NCBI GenBank assembly: GCA_034696485.1
Contig: JAQIWT010001161.1
Location: forward strand, 1-12,133
Reading direction: 5' to 3'
DNA: 12,133 nt
Source of the DNA: Isohypsibius dastychi
Lineage: Eukaryota; Tardigrada; Eutardigrada; Parachela; Isohypsibiidae
The notes under the pieces: generated by a model
The model's database searches: none
Told to the model about the DNA's origin: nothing
Seen by the model: only the letters and a program-made list of their open reading frames with translations
Part shown: piece after piece, positions 1 to 8,329 of the stretch
Layout of the letters: each line of letters begins with the position of its first letter
How positions within the stretch are numbered: the stretch's first letter is position 1
Made by a program: the position numbers and the translations under genes

Positions 1-625
1 GGAAGCACCCTTGGTTTCAGGGGACTGGCGTGAACGGACGGCGTCGATATATGGACTCAACGAGATTCGGGTACAACATGGAATTGCTGGTGCAGATAGC
101 TCTAAAGTGGAGATAATTATATCTCGTTGTATTGTCAACTGTGGACAAGAGGTCGTATCCCGTTTGATGACAAACTCAACAAGAACCCGGATAATCGCTC
201 AAATGTTCGAGCTGACCGCTGGTGTGGCATATTTGGATTCTCGCCGCTGTATTTTGAGGAATTATGGTTTGACAGTGTGGATAAAATGCCCGATCAGTCT
301 GCAGCGCTGTTTCTTGCCGAGCCCGGTCCATTGACAAAGTCAAAGGCGGTTGCATCAAGCCACTTTGAGAGACGTCTCACAATCGATGGGGTACCTAACG
401 TAAAACGCGTTCACCGTTTGGCCAATCTCATAACACGTTCCAATACGTGAGTAAAAATGCGTAGTATGAGATCAATCCTTCAAATGTTTGGTCCAATATC
501 ATTTCAGGGGCGTGTATGATCCCGATTGGACTGCGGTGCTGACGGCGATTGCTAATGGTGAACACGTCTCCAAATATACGGCTTAAGCGCTGAGAACGAG
601 GATATCCAAACTGAATCGCTTGTAG
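1..625 (+). pseudogene. F-box family gene copy 1, decayed 3' part (cut by window start)
   Basis: This is the C-terminal part of the F-box family seen intact at 8651-9784. It comprises the end of exon 3 (1-446), an intron (447-507, GTGAGT..TTTCAG) and exon 4 (508-625). Reading starts in frame 2 (GDWRERTASIYGLNEIRVQ, matching GDWPERTISMYGINEIRVQ of copy 3). A one-base deletion near 195, in the segment matching RIIRSNIR, shifts the frame to frame 1, where the family motifs LYFEELW, FLAEPGPLTKS and LTIDGVPN continue to the splice donor. In exon 4 a TAA at 584-586 replaces the codon after KYTA, 13 codons before the ancestral TAG at 623-625. The F-box and N-terminus lie outside the window. The frameshift makes this a pseudogene; the late stop alone might have been tolerated. 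The intron position and phase match copies 2 and 3, so it arose by DNA duplication, not retroposition. Confidence 0.85.
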
Positions 626-1335
626 CTCATGGATCGTCCTGCTAAACGGAAAGATAACACTTGCTATGATGTGTACAGTTGGAAAAGCGTGAATAATGTT
701 GAAAGAAAGCAGTTTGGAGTGAGTGATATCATTGGGTAGAGACCGGTTTTGGGTGGTGCGAGTTTCTCTGCCATAAACGTGTTTCTGCTTTGCACACAAA
801 TAATCAGATCTAGTGTTTTGTTTTTATAAAGCGCACGTTCATAATTCGTGAAACTGTAACTCACTGATGTCATGTCGAGGTTCGGCGATCTTCGCAACAG
901 TCAGTGATACTGTATAACAGACAACAGGTTCGTGGTGTTTTGAGATATTGGCTGGATCTCCAGTTTTCACTCCTTTGTTCATCTCTGAACGAACGGACCC
1001 AGTTCCTGGATCGCGTTATATTCTTTCAAGGCCTACAGGGGAAGTCGTATGGTGTCAAACATACAACTGGCTGCATAACTGAAACTGCGCCGATGTTGGC
1101 CCATCCGTGATTTTGTCCTTTCGGTTGGTTCAAATTTTATTGGTGAACTCAGTTTTCAAACTGTCGTCACCCGACCGCCAGCCCTCCAAACTGTGGGACC
1201 GCAGTACCTTTCGGAGCGCACGATATGGTTTTCCTTCTCCTTGGAATCATTTTTCTCTGTAGCTCGGTTCCTAGCGAGAGTGACCGCCAACCTCGAGCAA
1301 CGTGACAGAACTTTTCCGGAGACTTTTGCTGTACT
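626..1335 (+). repeat. F-box 3' flank repeat, copy A
   Basis: Non-coding sequence downstream of F-box copy 1. It aligns almost end to end with 9785-10497 and over its first half with 7274-7690. Landmarks shared by the copies are a stretch around TTGGAAAAG..GTG, a block reading TTTATAAAGCGCACGTTCA (about 825-843), a CTGATGTCATGTCGA block, and a GACCGCCAGCC..AACTGTGGGAC block near 1180. Short open frames on either strand do not stay open in the other copies, so I treat it as duplicated 3' UTR and intergenic DNA. It ends where similarity to the minus-strand F-box relic begins. Confidence 0.8.
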
Positions 1336-1830
1336 TGCTTAGGTAGTTCAATCAGACATGATTTTCCAACCACAATTCCTCAAAATACAACGTGTAAGGT
1401 CTGAAAGGGCCATAAACAGTAATATTTGAGCGGATAATTCAAATTTTTTCTTGTGTTGTTCATCTGGTTACCTGGTGGTCCGTGGCACGTTCCAGATGCA
1501 TCCATTACATACTGTATACCATCATCCTTCGGGTCAACTGAACGCCCTCGGAGTTCACCAGAATTAAATCTGATTTGACATGTATAACCTCCAGGTCCGG
1601 TCTGACCAAGTGGTCAAGCTTCGCAAATTGGTCTCTATAGGGTTGCTGCCAATATTCGTGCACCCTTGGCGGATTACGATGTGCACCGTGACTTCAAGCT
1701 TGAATACATTACAGTACACAATTTCGAAGCCACGTAGAAATAAACGTCCGTTTGAAGCGTTGGCAGCACGGTTGATAGAGGCGATCAGTTTTCTCACTTA
1801 AATATTCCAAATGTTCACCAAGACAGGTAG
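1335..1830 (-). pseudogene. decayed F-box family copy on the minus strand
   Basis: Read on the minus strand, this stretch contains eroded but recognisable pieces of the F-box family exon 3 in the right order. QQPYRDQFAKLDHLVRPDLE (about 1587-1648) matches PPYGEWFAKIRRLVSPE of copy 4, followed by VIHVKS (compare VLHLKA of copy 3). IIRSNI (about 1422-1440) and LYFEELWLEN (about 1362-1392) match RIIRSNIR and LYFEELWLDN of copy 3. After a frame change, IELPKQVQQ matches DKIPHQLAQ. Stops (TAA after VYSM near 1527, TGA near 1363) and frame changes break it. The F-box itself should lie near 1720-1830, but I cannot recognise it with confidence. It faces copy 1 tail to tail, with only the 3' flank between them. 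It is the most diverged member in the window, suggesting the oldest copy. Confidence 0.75.
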
Positions 1831-2295
1831 GCTTGGAGCCATACGGTAGCCTTTCGCAGTTTTATAGTTCTCATAGATCAAAAAGCCTATACTGCGCAAC
1901 TTTTGCCCCATCTTTTGCTGGTACCCTTGAGTTTCACCAGTAATCAATTTGAAATAAATCATTTGCAAATCCTGTCCGATAAAATCTGATCATTTTTTGA
2001 ACCTCTTCATAAAATACTACGTTCCCGTTTTACAGAAATTTGATAGAGAGGCATATTCCCTCTGAGAGCCTATGGACTGGCCTGTACAGGCAAAATACAG
2101 AATTCATCGATGAACCAATTTCTGCAGGTCGTTTACACCCACTCAATCATCAAGCAATGAAAGCCTTTTGGATCTGCCGGGTGATGGCCAAATTTTGTAA
2201 TTCTTATCTGAACTTGTTCTCTTTTCCAATGCGGTTTTTAACAAAATCAGCCAGAAAAGAGGTCATGAAACCTTGAAGCAAATCAAAACAACTAC
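1831..2295. other. unassigned intergenic DNA
   Basis: I find no recognisable gene here. A 78-codon open frame on the plus strand (2040-2276) and a minus-strand stretch with few stops (about 1850-2010) carry no family motif and no paired splice sites that extend them. The stretch may include the lost 5' part of the minus-strand F-box relic (1335-1830) and of whatever gene contributed the open exon at 2296-2460. Confidence 0.4.
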
Positions 2296-2460
2296 CTGTT
2301 TGTTTCGTCCAACTACAAAGTACATTTCGTCAAGAACGTTATTGTAAAACCCTAATTTCAGGATCAATCTGAGTTTGAGTGTGACTGCTGTCTCTATATT
2401 AGCTTCTTGGGGACTGGGTAATAGCGGTAACAGCTCCTCGACTTTATAGGCTTGACAATA
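2296..2460 (-). other. candidate internal exon of an unknown gene
   Basis: On the minus strand, 55 codons are open between an acceptor-like GGGTACAG (just above 2460) and a donor-like CAG|GTAGTTG (at 2296/2295), with no ATG required. The translation begins YCQAYKVEELLPLLPSPQEA and ends with DEMYFVVGRNKQ, and has an amphipathic, protein-like composition. An in-frame TGA lies just beyond the acceptor, so it would have to be an internal exon. I do not recognise the family. The ending loosely resembles a kelch strand, but the BTB-kelch gene next door has no matching segment. I could not connect a convincing next exon on either side, so it may be a remnant of a broken gene or a chance open frame. 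Confidence 0.3.
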
Positions 2461-2486
2461 CTGTACCCAGAATCATGCGCTTCGAT

Positions 2487-2600
2487 CTTTTACCACAATC
2501 TAGCAACCATTCCCCTTCCCTCTAAGTCCGTAAAATGATACATAACTCAAGGAAATGCTGAGGTAAAAACGACAGAAATGGGCATGATAGATCAGCAATT
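2487..2600 (+). repeat. orphan piece of the F-box 5' flank
   Basis: The segment starting CTTTTACCACAATCTAG and continuing through GAGGTAAAAACGA and ATGATAGATCAG matches 5821-5925 upstream of F-box copy 2 and the start of the 5' flank at 8025-8085. No F-box exon follows it; the next gene is the tail of the BTB-kelch gene. It therefore marks a former F-box 5' end that was lost or separated by rearrangement. Confidence 0.65.
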
Positions 2601-2793
2601 TCATCACGTTGGAATGTAGGAACGTCCGCACAATATTAGTTCAAGCGAGCGAGCAAGACGCAGTCTCACGCTACAGCCGCCTTATGAGAAAATAAAGTTA
2701 TATCGACGTTCTACTCGAGCTGTAATTTTACCATTAGCGAAAAAACCCTACGGCTGGATGTAGCAAAAAGGTTGCCCCGAATACCAAAAAACT
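2601..2793. other. intergenic DNA downstream of the BTB-kelch gene
   Basis: This lies downstream of the minus-strand BTB-kelch stop codon. No AATAAA is seen on the minus strand; one AATAAA is present on the plus strand at 2691-2696. Nothing else is recognised. Confidence 0.4.
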
Positions 2794-4895
2794 TCAATTT
2801 TGCAATGATTGTTCTGTATTCTTTGGTGGGAGGAGACTGAATGAAGAAGTCGGCAGTCGAACAGGTGCAAAATCTCCTCTCACATCAAAGGGAATTCTCT
2901 GACGGCATGTCCACAAATCCTTGATATGATCATAGATCCATGATTCTTTAACACATGGTTCCTTGGTGTTAACTATGCAGACGATCTTGTTCTCGACGTT
3001 CAAGACCCTCCAGATCGATTCAATGCAGGCGGCTGAAAGCAAAAGTATTTATAAATTTAGATTCGCATGGTTAGAAGTGCTCTGGTGAGTAAAAGATTGA
3101 GTCTCACCACTGACGCGACATTCCAAAGTGACTGCATTGAAAATCCACAGCCTTGACTCCCAAGCCACTGAAACAGAAAGTCATCAGCTTCAAAAACCAG
3201 TTAAACGGACTTGGGTCCTACCTCGGATGTAAATTCTTCCATCGGGTCCAATGCAATAACCCACTGGGTGTCCTTCGAAGGGCGGTGTGACAGGTAAAGC
3301 AGCTGACCAAACCTCATTCCTAGGGTCATATGAACAACGACTGTGCATGGTGAATATCTGGAGCTTTCCAGCAAAACCGATGACCATAAGATGATTATTG
3401 TTGTTAAGATGGATTGGCACATCTGGAATCTTGTTCATATTGCTGTATTTAATGTCGGTAGAGTCGACCTTGAAAAAGCTCCACACACGAGTTTGCCAAT
3501 TCTGTTGAGCGAAATAAACGAATCCATCCAGATACGCTGCTTCCCAACCTGTAGGTAAAATGTTAGTATAACATCTGTCGATCAATTATGACAGAAAACT
3601 TACGTCCTGGTATTTTTATGTAAGTGTACGGGAACCTGTGTGCAACCTCCGGTATCCATTTCTGACGAACTGGATCAGATATATCAACAGAGTAATCTCG
3701 AAACAAGCAAATCACATTCGACGGAGATGCATCATGAGCTCGAGTCAAAAAGGTCTGAGCGTCGAATTCGATGGTCGAAGACACTGATCCTTTAGGTCGT
3801 CCGAATGGGTCATGACAAATTAGCTGTCCGGCTCTGACGTCTTTACCCTCCGGGCAAAATGCCAGCACCTCAGCTGTTCCTGAAACAACAACATTCTCAT
3901 CACGCCATAAGCTAGAAAAACTGACAGGTACTCACGTTGCAGTGACTCCGATGAATCGTTGATACTCGAAATAAACATGCGAACCACAGAAGGTGTTGAC
4001 GATGCATTCCGAAACTCTGCCAGAAGATTTTCCGAAAGACATCCACGGCGAATATACTTGGTCATGGCCACGAAGGCATCAGACCTTGTCAAATGATCGA
4101 CAGCAACCCAGCGGGAAAGAGTTCGCAAGAGTTCATCTTCTGCGATAACGAAGAGATCGGGATCCGAGATGATTTCGAACCACTAAAAAACTAAACCAAG
4201 TCGGCCAGTTGACAAAAAACAACTGACAAACAACTCTACCTGTTCTCCAGGCATGTCCATCAAGTGTTCGGAGCACGTCGCAAGAATACAATCGAATCTG
4301 GCCTTGACTAATATAGAAACTTCCCCGCTCAGGCCAACATAACCATGGTACTCTTCTGGAGTCATATAGCACCACAAAATGACGGAGCTGTTGCCATTTT
4401 CTATCTGCTCTCGAATCAGTTCCAAAAACCAATCAGCAAGGTCGGCCATCTCCAGGAAATTCGCAGCACCAATGAGGGTTGACAGGTCACTGCAACCTCC
4501 CGTTTTCAATAATCCAGTCGAAGCAAGTTCGAGCAAACTGGAAATCAAATATTGAAACAATTCCTGTGTATTCAACAACATAGCAAATTCATAATTTCTC
4601 ACTTTTTGAACACGTCGAGGGGGATATTCTCCAGCTGGATTTCGGGAATCGAGTCTGAGTCGCAATTCCAACGTTCAACAAAAGATCGGAAATATCCGCT
4701 GATCCGAAGAAGATAACTTTTGCGGCAAACGATAGCATCTCCATCTTCTCCTTCACCGCGAACATAAATCTGATCTTCCGAACTCATCTGCCAATGTTCT
4801 TGGAGAATTTTCAGCGTGTCGTCAGCGTCAGGCTCAAACAAATTGAAGTACGATTTCCCACTCCTCTCGATCAGCAGCCTAGCAGGCCAATCCAT
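2794..4895 (-). CDS. BTB-BACK-kelch protein, intact, seven exons
   Basis: Probable substrate receptor of a Cul3 ubiquitin ligase: BTB for dimerisation and Cul3 binding, kelch-type propeller for the substrate. Exons on the minus strand: 4895-4603, 4537-4240, 4182-3936, 3879-3604, 3548-3222, 3167-3108, 3032-2794; introns are 54-75 nt, all GT..AG. The joined frame is 579 codons without a stop, ending in TGA. The ATG at 4895 has G at -3 and +4 and follows an in-frame stop. BTB spans roughly residues 38-135 (CRKSYLLRISGYFRSFVE, then DVFKNLLELASTGLL). BACK covers about 140-260 (EQWFEIISDPDLFVIAEDEL, LLRTLSRWVAVDH). Residues from about 285 form a divergent kelch-like region (YDPRNEVWSAALPV, GYCIGPDGRIYIRG). 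Canonical kelch double glycines are scarce, so the propeller is inferred from length, position and the Trp/Tyr pattern. Length is typical for KLHL proteins. The exon 1-2 junction requires the acceptor at 4538, which restores the BTB consensus; the nearer CACAG would give a stop. Confidence 0.9.
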
Positions 4896-5346
4896 TTCAG
4901 ATGGAGAAACGAAAGAAGAGGTAATAAATTCACAAGCCTCTCAAGAATGTCTTGTTGAAAACGGAAAATGAAATGGTTTCTATCCAGCTTGATTGAGCGA
5001 AGAATGCCAGCATTGCTTTATTTTGCTCATTTCAACCCATTAGTCACCCGCAAAGGTAGTACAACGGTACCCGCTTATTATTGATACACCTCATCTGCTT
5101 CGGATACACCTCACATCCGGTGGCTTAGGGTACTCTGGAAAAAGTAAGTTGAACCGGAAGTCTAATTGACTAAAATTGCCAGATATCTTTCTGTTTTCAA
5201 AAACATTCAGTATCTTTCAAACAGTTTTCAGATTACTCGTATAATTTCCGGTCCGAAAAAAACAAAGAGGAACTGCTGAAATATTCCTTCTGGTAACCGG
5301 ATATATTTTGATTTGTTTGAGACTTGATTGGATGTTCAGATAAGGC
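4896..5346. other. upstream region of the BTB-kelch gene
   Basis: AT-rich sequence that should contain the BTB-kelch promoter (reading leftward). No TATA box or other promoter element can be assigned with confidence. On the plus strand there are isolated splice-like motifs (AAAAAGTAAGTT near 5150, TTTTCAG before 5232) around a short open segment reading YSYNFRSEKNKEELLKYSF (about 5234-5290). This might be an eroded exon of the unknown gene to the right, but joining it to the next open segment gives a stop. Confidence 0.35.
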
Positions 5347-5782
5347 CGTGGGTAATTAAAAAGGAATATATTTTGGGAAAAAAGAGCTGACGTTGGTGGC
5401 ATTTATTACCCAGAAAGTCGCTTCCAGAGCGGAACCACAAAGTATTGTCAATCAAATTTCCATAGTGAGTTTGTATTTCTGGTTTGTTTCTTCTATTTTA
5501 TGTATAAACGCCTCGCTGTCTGTTTCTAGGTTTTGAGTGAAGAAGCTGAAGTGTATGTGAAGATATTAAGACGTCTGATAGTTTATGAGACGGAATTGAA
5601 GAGAATGAAATTATTAGCCGATGTTTTAAGAGTATGATGTCTTTTTGTCCTTTCTGCATATACCGCGTCAGTATAATTTAAAGTGGAAAAGTTAATTCCT
5701 TCTCCAGATATTACCTACTTCACAACACTTCACGAGTGAGACTTGGAATCACATTCGCGTGAAGCGAAAGTCGGTATTTTAG
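5347..5782 (+). pseudogene. exons of an unknown gene, probably broken
   Basis: Three open segments are joined in one phase by good splice sites. The first runs to 5464 (ATA|GTGAGT; open from just after a TAA near 5356). The second is 5530-5631, between TTTCTAG and a GTATGA donor, exactly 34 codons (VLSEEAEVYVKILRRLIVYE onward to MKLLADVLR). The third is 5708-5782, after TTCTCCAG, ending in TAG. The inferred introns are 65 and 76 nt, like those of the neighbouring genes. The translated second exon is charged and helical in character, consistent with an alpha-helical repeat protein, but I do not recognise a family. There is no start codon in the first segment and no clean upstream exon. The third segment runs into the F-box 5' flank repeat (from about 5751). 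I read this as the 3' part of a gene interrupted by insertion of the duplicated F-box unit; a real small gene remains possible. Confidence 0.35.
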
Positions 5783-6133
5783 CAAAGGATTTCATGGGTG
5801 CAGACTCGTTTTGGTGGTGAACTTTTACCACAATCTAGAAACTTTTCCCCTCTGAGGCCATGAAATTACCGTACTCATGAAAACGCGGAGGTAAATACGA
5901 TAGAACCGGACATACGTAGATCAGACCGCTTTACCACACCCCCACCTCGGCCGCTCTGTGTGCTTCTGTATGTGATATGCTGACAGATTTGGTCTTCATT
6001 TTGATTCTCATCTCGTCTCGACAAGGGCATTAAACTGACTGCACTAAAAAATTAATTTATCCCTCAAACAGTCATCTGCCAGAACAGCTATCTGAAGACA
6101 GATCAGTTCCGTATTTTGTTTCAATCTATTGGA
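5751..6133 (+). repeat. F-box 5' flank repeat upstream of copy 2
   Basis: This matches the region upstream of copy 3 (7956-8085 and 8330-8650). Shared blocks in order are CGCGTGAAGCG, GGATTTCATGGGTGC, ACTCGTTTTGGTG, CTTTTACC.CA.TCTAGAAA, CTTTTCCCCTCTGAGGCCATGA, a C-rich stretch, TTTTGATTCTCAT..TCTCG and, just before the start codon, CAGTTCCGTA.TTT. Being conserved up to the ATG and lying immediately upstream of it, it probably contains the promoter and 5' UTR of the family. No individual promoter motif is certain. Confidence 0.7.
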
Positions 6134-7273
6134 ATGGAGCAAGTCGTGATGGACCAGGAGCACTCTGAAATGATGCAGTTTCAGAAGCTTCCCAGAATCT
6201 TTCCACCTTGTAAGTATCTGCATGTAATGTGGTAGTCACGATTGAAGACTTTTGATAGGGAGATTCAATGCGCTAATCGCCATTAGCAGAATCCAGATCT
6301 TTGACTCTGATCCCATTTGTGTTATCCAGGAACATTAGCGGTCTACCACAGGAAGTCATGATAATGATTTTCGAGAATCTAGATTCTTTTAGTCAAAAAA
6401 AATGAACGGTATTTGTCCACAAGCAGTTTTCTTTTCAATAACATCATCTCTCGTTATTGTTTATAGCGTTGGCAAAGGATGGATGCAAATTATTCGTGGT
6501 ACCAGAAGGTTTTGAACTGACCTTCAAATCGATTTGCCTCCGTATGGAGTCATACCGTCATGGAGTCATGCGGTACACTGGAACAACGGCAAGAAGTCAT
6601 CTGGAACAGATTGGATAGCAAAATTTCGATGCTTGGTCAAACCGGACCTGAAAGTGTTGCATTTGAAAGTCCCCAAGTTTGGTGTGGGACGGATGATAAA
6701 TATGTATGGACTTAATGAGATCCGGGTACAACTTGGAATCGCTGGTGCAGATCGCTACAAAGTGGAGATGGTTCTATCTGGTTGGACCGTCATCGGTGAA
6801 TCACAGGACGGACTTCGCTTGATGGCAAACACACCAAAAACCCGGATAATTCGCTCGAACATCCGTACTGACCGCTGGTGTGGAATGTTTGGTTTCCCGT
6901 TGCTGTATTTTGAAGGATTATGGTTAGACAGTTTGGAAAAATACCTGACCAGATAGCAGGACTATTTCTCGCCGAGCACGGTCCATTGACGAAGTCACAG
7001 GCGGATGTAGTACTCAAATTTGAAAGAAGTCTGACAATCAGTGGGGTGCCGAGTGTGGAACGTATTCACCGGCTGGCCGATTGCAGTTCGCGCTCCACTA
7101 GGTGAGGTTGGGTAGGATGGTTCCTTTAGATTCCGGTTCAATGTTATTTCAGGGACTACGTAGATGCTTATGATTGGACTGGAGCGCTGGCAACAATCGC
7201 TAATGGAGGACATGTCTCCAAACATGCGGCTCGTGTGCTGGAAACGCGGATGCACTTATTGAACCGCTTGTAG
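6134..7273 (+). pseudogene. F-box family gene copy 2, full-length pseudogene
   Basis: All four exons of the family are present in place: 6134-6209, 6330-6408, 6467-7101 and 7153-7273, with GT..AG introns and a final TAG at the family position. Exon 1 starts MEQVVMDQEHSEMMQ, as in copies 3 and 4. It is broken several times. Joining exon 1 to exon 2 creates a TGA across the junction, because exon 1 ends in a different phase from the intact copies. Exon 2 is two bases shorter than in copies 3 and 4 and loses the frame near 6388-6402 (FSLKKIER region). A TGA at 6513-6515 stands where the intact copies have CGA (Arg in KFRTHLQ). One base is missing in the A-run at 6937-6941, shifting the frame until the end of exon 3. 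The F-box remains readable as NISGLPQEVMIMIFENLDSF, then GKGWMQIIRG, with the family Cys of VCKGW changed to Gly. Decay is clear, yet exon 4 is clean. Confidence 0.88.
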
Positions 7274-7690
7274 GTCATGGCTCGACTTGGTAAACGGAAA
7301 AGTATCACTTGATTTTTTTACAGTTGGAAAAGCCTAAATAATGTTGAAAGAAGCAGTTTGGGGTGAGAGATCTAAATGATTAGGGACCGGTTTTGAGTAC
7401 TAGGAGTTTTCTTTACCGTAGCCGTGTTTCACTTGCACAGAGATAATCAGATGTGGTGTTTTGTTCTATAAAGCGCACGTTCACAATTTAACTCGCCGAT
7501 GTCAAGTCGAAGGTTCGACGGTCTTCGCAACAGACAATGCCAATGGTATATCGAACAATAGGTTTGTGGTATTTTGAGACAGTAGGAGACCTCGCGGTAA
7601 CCTGTTTCTACTTCTTGATCATCCTTGAGCGGAACCAGTTCTTGGATCGCATTGTAATAGTTCGAGATCTAGAGTGTAAGTCGTATAACA
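7274..7690 (+). repeat. F-box 3' flank repeat, copy B
   Basis: This follows the copy 2 stop codon and aligns with the first part of copies A (626) and C (9785): the GTTGGAAAAG block, the GACCGGTTTTGAG block, TCTATAAAGCGCACGTTCACAA, GATGTCAAGTCGAAGGTTCG and ..CAGTTCTTGGATCGCATTG. It stops at about 7690, near AAGTCGTATAA, whereas copies A and C continue for roughly 280 bp more, so its right end marks a rearrangement or deletion. Confidence 0.75.
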
Positions 7691-7955
7691 AATCCATAGT
7701 TATTCATGTTTGAAGTTAAGAAAACAAGATTGCAATTAACAAAAGCCTTCCAAATACAAAAATGATTTCCAAGGAAAGTATTGCGTCAAAATGAAACTCA
7801 CGACTTCCGGTTTAATGACTTAAAACAAAATACGTCACCGCTCTTCCCTTCGTTCATTTCTAACATCATAACTAACCAGGCAGACATCTATTAAGCCACC
7901 TTGGTTGACACTCGGCACTGTTTGACTCGGCCTAGGTGGGATGGGATTCCGAAAG
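7691..7955. other. AT-rich intergenic spacer
   Basis: No open frame of note, no repeat shared with the rest of the window and no RNA gene was recognised here. It separates the truncated 3' flank of copy 2 from the 5' flank of copy 3. Confidence 0.4.
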
Positions 7956-8085
7956 ACACTCGCGTGAAGCGGACGTTGGTATTTTATCGAAGGATTTCAT
8001 GGGTGCGAACTCGTTTTGGTGACCTTTTACCGCAGTCTAGAAACTTTTCCCCTCTGAGGCCATGAATGCGTTACCGAGACGTTAG
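7956..8085 (+). repeat. F-box 5' flank repeat, outer copy before F-box copy 3
   Basis: Very close match to 5751-5870: CGCGTGAAGCG, TTCATGGGTGCGAACTCGTT and AAACTTTTCCCCTCTGAGGC are nearly unchanged. It is followed by about 245 bp of unrelated sequence (8086-8330) before a second, more diverged copy begins, so copy 3 has a doubled 5' flank. Confidence 0.7.
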
Positions 8086-8329
8086 ACAGGGAAAACTGTT
8101 CGGAAACCGCTCAATGCCAGGAATGCAAATCTAGTTCGCCGAGACCTTTTTGTATTTCCCCGATTTACCTAGATGCGTTTTACGGCCGAGAGGAGGTCCA
8201 CTGCCTTCAGGATGCCGCACTTGTGTTTTCGAAATTTCCGGCAAGTTTGCATGTTTTTTTGCTTGTAAACATGAATCCATGGACTTTAAGTCGGAGTTAA
8301 CCTCAAAAGGAATTTGGACCTCCTGAACG

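Noticed and set aside
664-897. Minus-strand open frame in the 3' flank sharing TSVS..ERALYKN with a frame at 9779-10219
   Set aside because: The match follows from nucleotide similarity of the repeated flank. Copies B and D have stops in the same frame, and indels between A and C are not multiples of three locally.
2071-2095. Plus-strand ATGGACTGGCCTG resembling the start of the BTB-kelch gene (MDWP)
   Set aside because: The similarity covers only about 13 bases and is lost immediately after, with an early stop; most likely chance.
3190-3585. Longer reading of BTB-kelch exon 5 with its own ATG and stop
   Set aside because: It reads through the introns at both ends; the donor at 3221 and acceptor at 3549 join it in phase with the exons on both sides, giving one continuous 579-residue protein.
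4183-4671. Reading BTB-kelch exon 2 as starting at the CACAG acceptor near 4563
   Set aside because: That junction gives a stop soon after; the acceptor at 4538 keeps the frame and restores the BTB consensus FKNLLELASTG.
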